A DNA stretch of 47,729 nucleotides from CAZEAN01 sp964510225 (GTDB lineage: Bacteria; Planctomycetota; Planctomycetia; Isosphaerales; Isosphaeraceae), in NCBI GenBank assembly GCA_964510225.1, contig CAZEAN010000041.1, positions 1 to 47,729 on the forward strand, in the 5' to 3' direction. Every line of letters starts with the position of its first letter. The stretch's first letter is position 1. This document shows positions 7,780 through 15,512 of the stretch, piece by piece. The notes beneath the pieces are model-generated. The model worked only from the letters and a program-made list of their open reading frames with translations, made no database searches and was not told the DNA's origin. The translations under genes were made by a program, and so were the position numbers.

Positions 7780-8664
7780 ATGAACGATCGAATCCCGATC
7801 AACGGACTCTCTCGGACTTTGCTCGATCTCATGGATTCTCCTGAAGGACTCCACGAGATCCATCCACTTCTCGATCGATACTGCCACCGAGTGCGGAACC
7901 GGCTAAATAGCCTGAAATTAAGTCTCTACCTCACTCGGAAGCTTTCGGGGGTTGCACTTGAGTCCCTCTGGCCTCGGACTGAGTTGTGCTACCAATCAAT
8001 GGAGAGACTCGTTGAACAACTCCAATGGCTCACTGGACCACTTCAGCCCGTCCTTCTTGAAACCAATCTCAGGGACTGGCTAACTGCGCAGACTTCGACT
8101 TGGTCCGCGTTGCTCCACGCATCGAAGATAGGAGTTGAGCTGACTCTCCCTGATCCAGAAGTAACACTGAAAGTTGACACATTCTTAGTAGAAAAAGGGA
8201 TGAACATGCTCGTCCGCTCATGGGGCATGTTTGGCCCGGCGGGTGGGACCATCAGAGTTAGCGTAAAACAAAACTGTCAAGTCGTTACATTAGTACTGAA
8301 CTGTGAAGGAGCGGATCCGAAGGATTGGTTTCGTCGCTCAAAGGAGCAAGCTGAAACTCTTGAGCTTCCGATCCTAGCCCGTATTCTCGAAGTCCACGGA
8401 GGCCATTTAGGATTTCGTCATGGACCTTCTTTCAGTCTCTCTTTTCCGACACCAAGCCGTCTCAACGGCCATCACGAGGCAAAGCTAGCTAGGTCGAGTA
8501 CCACCGAAGTAACTAACGGGGTTCTGCTAAAGGATTCGTTCGAACGAGCCGAGGTTCAACTTAATGGCAAGCGAAGACTTAAGAAAGAGAGGATTCAGAA
8601 TCTTGCTTCAGCTCCACTTGACCGTAGAAATGTGACACATTACGATTCAATCAACGGGGCGTAG
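7780..8664 (+). CDS. Histidine-kinase-like protein (DHp plus degenerate HATPase)
   Basis: This 294-residue soluble protein has no signal peptide or membrane span. Residues 30-90 resemble a dimerisation/phosphoacceptor helix (YCHRVRNRLNSLKLSLYLTR, with His36 as the candidate phosphoacceptor). Residues about 110-225 resemble an HATPase_c domain: FLVEKGMNMLVRSWGMFGPAGGTIRV fits the N-box region loosely, and LPILARILEVHGGHLGFRHGPSFSLSFP fits the last helix and G2-box strand. Clear G1 (DxGxG) residues are missing, so ATP binding is doubtful. The last 60 residues are low in recognisable content. AGGAGG lies 2 bases before the ATG. The stop codon lies inside the tRNA-Pro gene. No partner response regulator is nearby. 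Confidence 0.6.
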   Translation: MNDRIPINGLSRTLLDLMDSPEGLHEIHPLLDRYCHRVRNRLNSLKLSLYLTRKLSGVALESLWPRTELCYQSMERLVEQLQWLTGPLQPVLLETNLRDWLTAQTSTWSALLHASKIGVELTLPDPEVTLKVDTFLVEKGMNMLVRSWGMFGPAGGTIRVSVKQNCQVVTLVLNCEGADPKDWFRRSKEQAETLELPILARILEVHGGHLGFRHGPSFSLSFPTPSRLNGHHEAKLARSSTTEVTNGVLLKDSFERAEVQLNGKRRLKKERIQNLASAPLDRRNVTHYDSINGA

Positions 8665-8728
8665 CGCAGCCTGGTAGCGCGCCTGCCTTGGGAGCAGGAA
8701 GTCACCAGTTCGAATCTGGTCGCCCCGA
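8655..8728 (+). tRNA. tRNA-Pro (anticodon TGG)
   Basis: CGGGGCG pairs with CGCCCCG in the acceptor stem. The D-arm is GCGC/GCGC, the anticodon arm CCTGC-CTTGGGA-GCAGG with TGG at 34-36, the T-arm ACCAG-TTCGAAT-CTGGT, and the discriminator A. CCA is not encoded. Its first 10 bases form the last codons and stop of the preceding gene. Confidence 0.96.
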
Positions 8729-8755
8729 CTTTTACGCTTGGTTTTAACATTGCGA

Positions 8756-8792
8756 GCAGGTTGTTCCATGTGGAACAACCTGCTTTTCATTT
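8756..8792 (+). terminator. Rho-independent terminator of tRNA-Pro, with an embedded parS-like palindrome
   Basis: GCAGGTTGTTCCA (8756-8768) is the exact reverse complement of TGGAACAACCTGC (8771-8783), followed by TTTTCATTT. This is a strong hairpin plus T-tract for plus-strand transcription of tRNA-Pro. Its core TGTTCCATGTGGAACA (8762-8777) differs at one base from the parS form TGTTCCACGTGGAACA, so the element may also be a weak ParB site. Confidence 0.75.
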
Positions 8793-8808
8793 GGGACGAA
8801 AGGTTGTA

Positions 8809-9501
8809 CTACAGACCAAGACGTTGGTTTAGCTCATCGAGTATTTCTTTCGTCTTGCTCGCACCAAAGCGGTCGCAACCCACCTGGACTACCTCGATTG
8901 CGGAGTCGAGAGTCCTCACTCCCCCCGCTGCCTTCAGCTTGACGTGCGGAGGTGATGCTTCACGCATCAGCTTCAAGTCTTCTATCGTAGCGCCACCTGT
9001 GCCGTACCCAGTCGAGGTCTTGACATAGTCCGCTCGGAGATCTCCGCAGATCTTACAGAGCATCCGCTTCTGGTCATCATTGAGGTAACAATTCTCGAAG
9101 ATGACTTTCACTAAAGCTTGGGAACGATGTGCGACTTCGACGACTCCGGCAATGTCCGAAGTGACGGGATCCCACTGGCCAGCCAGCACTTGCCCGATAT
9201 TGACGACCATATCTAACTCGGTGGCGCCGTCTTCGATCGCTCTTTCAGACTCAAATATCTTGACGCTCGTGGCGTGACCGCCGTGAGGGAAGCCGATGGT
9301 CGTCCCGACCCCCACATCAGTACCCTTGAGAATCTCGGCAGCCGTGGTGACTGCGAAAGGTTTGATGCAGACGCTGGCGACCCGATAGTCGCGGGCCAAT
9401 TCGCAACCATGAACAAGTTGCTCTGGGGTCATGATAGGACCCAGCAGGGAGTGGTCGATCCGTCGAGCAATGAGATCGTAAGTGAGTTCCACAGGTCGCA
9501 C
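8809..9501 (-). CDS. deoC: Deoxyribose-phosphate aldolase
   Basis: DeoC splits 2-deoxy-D-ribose 5-phosphate into glyceraldehyde 3-phosphate and acetaldehyde in deoxynucleoside catabolism. The 230-residue TIM-barrel protein has the family signatures: IDHSLLGP at the start, VCIKPFAV, VGTTIGFPHG, ELDMVVNIG, LVKVIFENCYL and the Schiff-base lysine segment YVKTSTGYGTGGAT, followed by VKLKAAGGVRT. Length is normal. The start is GTG at 9501. It follows the membrane protein gene by 54 bases and may be co-transcribed with it and rnc. Confidence 0.95.
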   Translation of the reverse strand: MRPVELTYDLIARRIDHSLLGPIMTPEQLVHGCELARDYRVASVCIKPFAVTTAAEILKGTDVGVGTTIGFPHGGHATSVKIFESERAIEDGATELDMVVNIGQVLAGQWDPVTSDIAGVVEVAHRSQALVKVIFENCYLNDDQKRMLCKICGDLRADYVKTSTGYGTGGATIEDLKLMREASPPHVKLKAAGGVRTLDSAIEVVQVGCDRFGASKTKEILDELNQRLGL

Positions 9502-9555
9502 CTCGGAGGGTTCTTGAGGTTAGGTATCGTGCATTCTGGAGAGGGGAGGCAAGGA

Positions 9556-10941
9556 TTAGGTCGTTGCCTCCGAGAATCGCTCTCGAATCGGCTTTGAGGG
9601 ATCGTTGAGTCGAGGAGCTTCCTTGAGGATCAGATTGGGCCGGAAGATCATCAGGAGGAGGCTCGGGAGTGCTATCAGAAAGAGGATCTTTGACTGATCG
9701 GGATACCAGAATTGACTAGCGGTGATCAACGCCGTGGAAAGCGCGATCATCTCACCGAGATTCTTGCGGAGAGGCCAGATCGACACAACCGTCACCAAGA
9801 TGATGTACGCGACAATCACGGGAATTCGGTAGACCGGATCGAAATGGGACCAGATCCCGGTCACGCGATTCGGCTGGATCCCCGGGAGGAGCCCCGCGTC
9901 AATCAGGCTTTCCCCCCCGATTCGCCGCAACCAGATTCCAACTGTCGGCAGTAGGAGGAGAGAAGCAATCCACGCGCAAGTCAAAACCGAGACAGAGAGG
10001 AACCAGACTGCCTGCCGCCCTCGGTAGAAGCCAAACCAGAGCGGGAGCAATCCCAGGCACGCAGGCTGCCAACCCGCTGCGATCCCAATCGCCAATCCAG
10101 CACGAAGTGGTCGATCGAACCAAAGCAAGGCCAGCAAGCTGAACCCCGCACCCATCAGAAGGCCCGATTGAGCGATCTCCATCCGAATCGCTGGAACCAG
10201 TAAAAGAAGGCCGGCCGCAGAGAGACCAGACGTGTAGCGACCAAAGTGACGGACGCCCACTGCGATCAACCCAATAAAGATCAATGGAAGGAAGAGCGCG
10301 CTCAAGAGTCGTCGCCAGAAGGCATCAGTCGCAAGCAAGGGATCAATCAGTTCGACCAGATCGAGCGATTCGTCAATTTGCGGCTGAAAGAGAGCAAAGG
10401 GACCATTCATTCCCGTGTCATACGGTGGGCGGTTTACGAGCGAGTATGGAACCGTCGTCTGACCAGTTTGGAGGAATCGAGAGGTCGGGGACGTGGCGAT
10501 CTCCAAAGTCATGAGACCGACAAGTCCGAATGCTAGGCAGCTCAGACCTCGGACGCTCAGGTTGGCTTCAAGCAGGGGTCGTCGTGGAAGTCCTAGGTCA
10601 ATTAAGGAGCGGATGACCCAGAGGGCTCCAAGGACCCAGAGCCAGACAAACCAAAAGAGATTACCACCCAGATTCGAATCAGCGAGGCCGAGGAGTGGCG
10701 GGGTTAAAAGTGAGAGGGCAGCAAGGTCGAAGTTGCGGAGGCTCCAGGGACGTCGAAACGAAAAGAAGATCGACGCCCCCAGAATAGCTGAGAGTGACAA
10801 CCAGGACCAAGGATCGAGGCCAAGGGTGCTGAGCATACGGTGAACTGAGGCTTGATTAATCTGGAGATGTGAAACAAGGTTGACACGATGTAATCGGGAA
10901 GGTCTGAACACTCGGCGACGATGGTCGGCCGGTTCGCTCAC
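9556..10941 (-). CDS. Polytopic membrane protein of unknown function
   Basis: I do not recognise this 461-residue protein. It has about ten hydrophobic segments (for example residues 45-62, 95-115, 130-150, 220-240, 245-262, 270-285, 290-310, 315-340, 370-395 and 415-430), with short charged loops. One loop contains the polar stretch NRPPYDTGMNGPFALFQPQ. The general pattern recalls mannosyltransferase-like or DUF2029-type membrane proteins, but no catalytic motif is clear. The start at 10941 lies 3 bases after the rnc stop, so the two are probably co-transcribed; an internal ATG at 10836, closer to the first membrane span, is a possible alternative start. Confidence 0.6.
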   Translation of the reverse strand: MSEPADHRRRVFRPSRLHRVNLVSHLQINQASVHRMLSTLGLDPWSWLSLSAILGASIFFSFRRPWSLRNFDLAALSLLTPPLLGLADSNLGGNLFWFVWLWVLGALWVIRSLIDLGLPRRPLLEANLSVRGLSCLAFGLVGLMTLEIATSPTSRFLQTGQTTVPYSLVNRPPYDTGMNGPFALFQPQIDESLDLVELIDPLLATDAFWRRLLSALFLPLIFIGLIAVGVRHFGRYTSGLSAAGLLLLVPAIRMEIAQSGLLMGAGFSLLALLWFDRPLRAGLAIGIAAGWQPACLGLLPLWFGFYRGRQAVWFLSVSVLTCAWIASLLLLPTVGIWLRRIGGESLIDAGLLPGIQPNRVTGIWSHFDPVYRIPVIVAYIILVTVVSIWPLRKNLGEMIALSTALITASQFWYPDQSKILFLIALPSLLLMIFRPNLILKEAPRLNDPSKPIRERFSEATT

Positions 10942-10944
10942 GAG

Positions 10945-11718
10945 TTAATCTTGAGGTGCTTCGGTCGGCTCAGCAAGAGGCGATCCCGCGCCTTCTCCAC
11001 CCGAAGACACGATCTCTTGACCTTCGATTGCTTCCAGGGCGTTTCGAGCTGCGCGTTGTTCCGCGTCTTTCTTTGTCTTTCCCCAAGCAGAAGGGAAGCG
11101 GGTGCTACCCACAACCGCAGCGATTTGAAATCGCTTCGAATGATCAGGACCCGATTCCTCAAGTAGTTCGTAAGTCGGAGTTATACCGTATTGTTGTTGG
11201 GCAGCATGTTGGAACTGACTCTTATAATTCGATCCGGCGTTGCCTTCGACTGTCGCGGTGATGATCGGGAGCACAAGCGGTTCGAGAAATCTCCGAGACG
11301 CTTCAAGACCACCATCGAGGTAAATCGCGCCGAGGACACTCTCGAACACGTCGGCGAGAACAGAGGAGGGGGGAGGGCCAACACCCTTCATCCCTTTGCC
11401 TATCGCAAGCAGGGAATCGAGCCCTAACGAGGTAGAAAGCCGGGCGCAGGTTCTCCTAGAGACGACGACTGATTTAACACGCGTCAGGTCGCCTTCGAGA
11501 TAATCTGGAAAATCGCGGTAGAGACGCTCGGAGACAATCAAGCCCAAAACGGCATCACCGAGAAACTCCAGTCGTTCGTTCGATTGAAGCCGATGGTTGG
11601 CGATCGAAGCATGTGTCAATGCTTCGAAGAGCGGATCGGGATTAAGAAAGCGATGGCCGAGGATCCGCTCACAGCGGACAATGAACTCGACTCGATCGGC
11701 GGACGTGAGATTTCGCAT
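10945..11718 (-). CDS. rnc: Ribonuclease III
   Basis: RNase III cuts double-stranded RNA in rRNA maturation and mRNA turnover. The 257-residue protein has the nuclease domain with the signature NERLEFLGDAVLG (Glu and Asp for Mg2+) and the second acidic cluster DVFESVLGAIYLDGG. A C-terminal dsRNA-binding domain follows, with YKSQFQHAAQQQYGITPTYEL and GKTKKDAEQRAARNAL. The ATG at 11718 (MRNLTSADRVEF) is preferred; a TTG at 11784 would add 22 residues not typical of the family. It probably heads an operon with the membrane protein gene. Confidence 0.94.
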   Translation of the reverse strand: MRNLTSADRVEFIVRCERILGHRFLNPDPLFEALTHASIANHRLQSNERLEFLGDAVLGLIVSERLYRDFPDYLEGDLTRVKSVVVSRRTCARLSTSLGLDSLLAIGKGMKGVGPPPSSVLADVFESVLGAIYLDGGLEASRRFLEPLVLPIITATVEGNAGSNYKSQFQHAAQQQYGITPTYELLEESGPDHSKRFQIAAVVGSTRFPSAWGKTKKDAEQRAARNALEAIEGQEIVSSGGEGAGSPLAEPTEAPQD

Positions 11719-11950
11719 CAGGCTAAGACCCGGAGCGCAAGTAGTTTCAGACTCTAGAGTAAAAGTCTCATCTCGACATGTCAAAACAAATCAATCATCC
11801 GGAGGATCTTCGATCGACCCGTCGCCATTGAGGTCGAGCTTGTCGGAACTCGAGGGAGATCGCTAAGATCCCGAAGGAATGGACTACGCCTTCTTGTCCT
11901 CAACGTCCAGTTCCCAAGTCTCTGCATTTCATCTTCCGGAGTCAGCACCC

Positions 11951-12520
11951 GTGATCCCCGCCAAGGATTTCAAGAAACGGATGGTCGTTGAGATCGATGG
12001 CAATCCCCATCTGATCGAACAGATTGTGGTTCAGACTCCATCGGCCCGAGGTGCAGCGACCCTCTACAAGGTGAGACTCCGGAACCTCAAAGCAAGGACG
12101 CGACTCGATCGAACATTCAAGGGATCGGACACGCTGCAAGAGTCATCATTTGAGCGTCGCGCGGTTCAATACCTCTATCGCGAAGATGATCAGTTTCACT
12201 TCATGGACTCGACAAGCTTCGATCAGTTTACACTCCCTCTCGATGCATTGACTGAATTGGTACCCTTTATGACAGAGAACATGGAAGGGGTCGAAGCACT
12301 CGTGGTGGACGAGCAAGCGATTGGAGTCGAGATCCCCGATGTTGTGGAGTTGCCCATTGTGGAGACGAACCCAGGAGTCCGTGGTAACTCGGCAACCGGT
12401 CGTACCAAACCTGCAACACTCTCGACCGGCCACATCGTTCAGGTACCGGAGCACCTCGACCAAGATACTGTTGTGAAAGTTGATACAAGGACTGGCGAGT
12501 ACCTGGGCCGTGCCAGCTAA
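11951..12520 (+). CDS. efpL: Elongation factor P-like protein EfpL (YeiP)
   Basis: EF-P family proteins bind the ribosome E site and relieve stalling at proline-rich stretches. Three domains are present: KOW-like (1-65), OB (66-130) and C-terminal OB ending in GRAS. The domain I loop reads TPSARGAATLYKVR, the YeiP/EfpL hallmark, with Arg where canonical EF-P has a modified Lys. The C-terminal signature TNPGVRGNSATGRTKPATLSTG is intact. The GTG at 11951 is chosen (IPAKDFKKRMVVEIDGN is the normal beginning) because GGAG lies 9 bases upstream; the ATG at 11879 would add 24 unrelated residues. No epm modification genes are in the window, as expected for an unmodified arginine tip. Confidence 0.92.
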   Translation: MIPAKDFKKRMVVEIDGNPHLIEQIVVQTPSARGAATLYKVRLRNLKARTRLDRTFKGSDTLQESSFERRAVQYLYREDDQFHFMDSTSFDQFTLPLDALTELVPFMTENMEGVEALVVDEQAIGVEIPDVVELPIVETNPGVRGNSATGRTKPATLSTGHIVQVPEHLDQDTVVKVDTRTGEYLGRAS

Positions 12521-12538
12521 TGGAGGAAAAGATACTCT

Positions 12539-15352
12539 TCAGGAAACAGTTTGCAGTGGTCGATGTGAGGGCTCGACAAGCTTCTCAACTTGCTTCCGTT
12601 GCCGACGGACCTGGAGGCCTCGACTAATGAGCCATTGCCCACAAGGAACAAGAACCGGTCTCACCAAGGCAGCATCGGTCAGAATCCCCACCACTAACGC
12701 AAATCCTAACTGCCGGAGCGATGAAAGTGGGCTCCACATCAGGGCCGCGAAGCTACAGGCGGTGATCACCGCTGCCGATGTGATGAGCCCTCCGGTCTGC
12801 CCAATCGCCTTGATAATCCCTGCTTTGAGCCCAAGTGCCTTGGACTCCTCTTGGAGTCGCGACATCAGAAAGACGTTGTAATCAACGCCGACGGCCACGA
12901 GTAAAACAAAAAGGAAATAAGGGACTTTCCAGTCCAGTCCTGGTGCGCCCCCCCATTCGACGAAGACAACATGTGTAATTCCCAAAGCAAAGGCATACGT
13001 CAGAACCATCGTTGAGACGAGATTGAAGCAGGCAATCGGTGATCGAAGCAGAGCGGTCAGGACAAGGAAGACTCCGAGTGGAACGATGATCCAGGTCCGG
13101 TACTGATCTCTCCGCGTGAGGGTCCGGATGTCGAGTGACTCCGCATTTGCGCCTCCAATCACGGCAGTTGGGTGGACTACGTCCTCAACGCCGTACTCGG
13201 AAAGGTAGTCGTCGAGCCTCCGACGGAGCACTCCAGCCTCGTCGAGAGCCTGAGTCGAGAAGGGGCGGTGCCGCTGGACCACATCGATCCGAGTGAGATT
13301 CCCAGCATCATTGATGTAGGTTTCAAAGCTCCGGAGGAGCTCCGGATTGTCTCGGACTGTATCCTGATTGATCAGAAGGCGGTCGAGGGCACGACGACCT
13401 ACCGGATCCTCCAAGATCACTTCAATCTCCGTCTGAGCACGCGAGGCTCCCTCACGGATTTGCTCTGCCCCTCGAGCCGCTTTCGCTAGTTCGCTCAGGA
13501 TCTGGTCGATCGGTCCTTCAGGATCGGGAGAAGAATCCTCAGGATCGTCCGTTCCGCCTCCGAACTGTCCGCCCATCGCTCTGGTCGCTCCGGCGAGTGT
13601 GCCAATCAAGGTCCGCCGTCGTCTCGGCGTCGCTTGTTCGACCCCCTCGTCCGATTCCTCGACGGTCTCTGGGGTTGGTGAATCCGGTGTCTCGCCAAGG
13701 ATCGAGAACCCAGTGAGGTTCCCCAGGAGTCGTGCTCCTTGGATTCGCGCTCCCCCCATGTTAAGACCGTCTCGGAGCTCTGACGCGCCGTCTACGAGCT
13801 GATTGAATCCGTCTGAGATCGCCCCGAGTCGGTTCGAGATCCGCGCCGGATCGAGTTCCTCGGTGGTCCCGAGCGGCTGCGTTGCAGACCGGACCTCAGC
13901 CAAAGAACGCTGGTGCGAGAGAAGCCGACTCACTGCATCGATGATCTCAAGCCCTTCGGAACTCCGAAAATCGGGATCCCCCTCCTGGGTTTCTAATACG
14001 ATCGTCAGCGGTGCTGTCTCACCAGGGCCAAAGGCGTTCGAGACCAACTGGAGGTCTTCCACCGAAGGAGTGGTAGTAGGCATCTCCTGAACGGTGTCTT
14101 GAATGAACCGGTTTTCAGCAGTCAGACGGAGTCCGAGCAGTGCTGAAGGCGTCATCAATAAGAGGGTAGCGGACCAGCAAAGCCAAGGGTGATTGAGGAC
14201 GATTCGACCAACTCGGTCCCAGAGTCCCGATCGAGGTCGAGTCATGCCTCGGAATGATTTGGGACGTGATCGAGCCAGGAAGTAGAGCAGGGCGGGAGTC
14301 AGGGTTAACGCTGCAAAGAGGACGATGACCAAGCCGATCGAAACGCTCGGTCCTGTACTCGAAAACAGCTTGAATCGATTCAGACCCATTAAAGAGAGGC
14401 CAACAATCGTCGTCGCTGCACTAGTAATCAGTGCTAAGCTGACCCGACCCATCGTGACGCGGATCGCCGAACGCTGATTGACCGCGTTCCAGTTCTCAGA
14501 GAAGCGCCACGAGAGTAGAAGGCAGTAGTCCGTCCCGCACCCAAAGAGAATCACCACTAGGAAGAGTTCGACAAGCGAAGAAATCTGCCAACCGAGCGTT
14601 GCTGCATACGCCAGGACGCCCCGCGAAACCAAGAGTCCAACCCCGATCGTGATCAGGGGGATCAACGCTAAAAGCAGAGACCGATAGACCGCGAGGAGGA
14701 CAACAAGGAGGAGGACTACGGTCAAATAGGCGGCGCGATCGAGGGTTTCCTGAACATTCCCCATGTAGTCACGACCGATCACCGAATTTCCTGACCACAC
14801 CAGGCGGAGATTCTCGGGCCTTCCGGCGACACTCGCTGCTTGCTCTTGAAGCCAATCAACTGCTTCGCGACTCTGGATTCCAACGAAAGAGTCGTTGATC
14901 GAAACGATCGTTAGAAAGAGCTTACCATCACCCGATTTAAGGCGGTTACGGAGTTCGGGGGCTGCATCCGGTCCGATAATTGACCCGATCGCCGTCGGAC
15001 GCTCGTCTGATTCAGTTCGGAGATGGTTGATGAGCCGAGCGGCGTATTCGAAAACCTCGGGGAGGAGTTCTCCAGTCGATTGAAGCACCCCTTCCTCGCT
15101 GTAGAATCCGATCGCGACGGCAGATTCTGACCATTGCCCAGGCCAACCTTCAGCGAGGAGTCCAGCGGCTTGGGCACTCTCTGATCCGGTCGGCAGCAGT
15201 TCTGATTGCCCTCGGGCGGCTAAGTCCGTTAAGCTCGGCGCAGTCGAGACGACGGCTCCGAGTACGACAATCCATCCGATGACCATCATCAGCGGTCGCT
15301 GACTCACAAACCATCGAAACGAATCGAGCGCAATAGCCGGACGAAGCTTCAT
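12539..15352 (-). CDS. MMPL/RND-family transporter
   Basis: This 937-residue membrane protein has the two-fold RND/MMPL layout. A first span (about 19-40) is followed by a large extracytoplasmic domain, then a cluster of five spans (about 205-365), another single span (about 395-415), a second extracytoplasmic domain containing a long charged insert (TPRRRRTLIGTL, SSPDPEGP), and a final span cluster (about 735-910). The segments FGCGTDYCLLLSWRFSEN and VAVGVDYNVFLMSRLQEES are the paired GxDY motifs of MMPL proteins, where the Asp relays protons. Likely substrates are lipids or hydrophobic molecules. It lies 160 bases downstream of the JAMM gene on the same strand; a functional tie to the conjugation genes is unproven. 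Confidence 0.9.
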   Translation of the reverse strand: MKLRPAIALDSFRWFVSQRPLMMVIGWIVVLGAVVSTAPSLTDLAARGQSELLPTGSESAQAAGLLAEGWPGQWSESAVAIGFYSEEGVLQSTGELLPEVFEYAARLINHLRTESDERPTAIGSIIGPDAAPELRNRLKSGDGKLFLTIVSINDSFVGIQSREAVDWLQEQAASVAGRPENLRLVWSGNSVIGRDYMGNVQETLDRAAYLTVVLLLVVLLAVYRSLLLALIPLITIGVGLLVSRGVLAYAATLGWQISSLVELFLVVILFGCGTDYCLLLSWRFSENWNAVNQRSAIRVTMGRVSLALITSAATTIVGLSLMGLNRFKLFSSTGPSVSIGLVIVLFAALTLTPALLYFLARSRPKSFRGMTRPRSGLWDRVGRIVLNHPWLCWSATLLLMTPSALLGLRLTAENRFIQDTVQEMPTTTPSVEDLQLVSNAFGPGETAPLTIVLETQEGDPDFRSSEGLEIIDAVSRLLSHQRSLAEVRSATQPLGTTEELDPARISNRLGAISDGFNQLVDGASELRDGLNMGGARIQGARLLGNLTGFSILGETPDSPTPETVEESDEGVEQATPRRRRTLIGTLAGATRAMGGQFGGGTDDPEDSSPDPEGPIDQILSELAKAARGAEQIREGASRAQTEIEVILEDPVGRRALDRLLINQDTVRDNPELLRSFETYINDAGNLTRIDVVQRHRPFSTQALDEAGVLRRRLDDYLSEYGVEDVVHPTAVIGGANAESLDIRTLTRRDQYRTWIIVPLGVFLVLTALLRSPIACFNLVSTMVLTYAFALGITHVVFVEWGGAPGLDWKVPYFLFVLLVAVGVDYNVFLMSRLQEESKALGLKAGIIKAIGQTGGLITSAAVITACSFAALMWSPLSSLRQLGFALVVGILTDAALVRPVLVPCGQWLISRGLQVRRQRKQVEKLVEPSHRPLQTVS

Positions 15353-15512
15353 CTGTGTTCGAGGGCCCTGGATTAATCTCGCTGCTCAGCCAGCATTCGG
15401 CAGTTTCTCAGAAGAATTTATTGTGCAAGATCTCCGAAGATTGGCTAGACCCTACCGATTCTCCAAAAATAACGACCTTCCCGGTGCAATGCTCTTGATG
15501 TTCCAAACGGGA

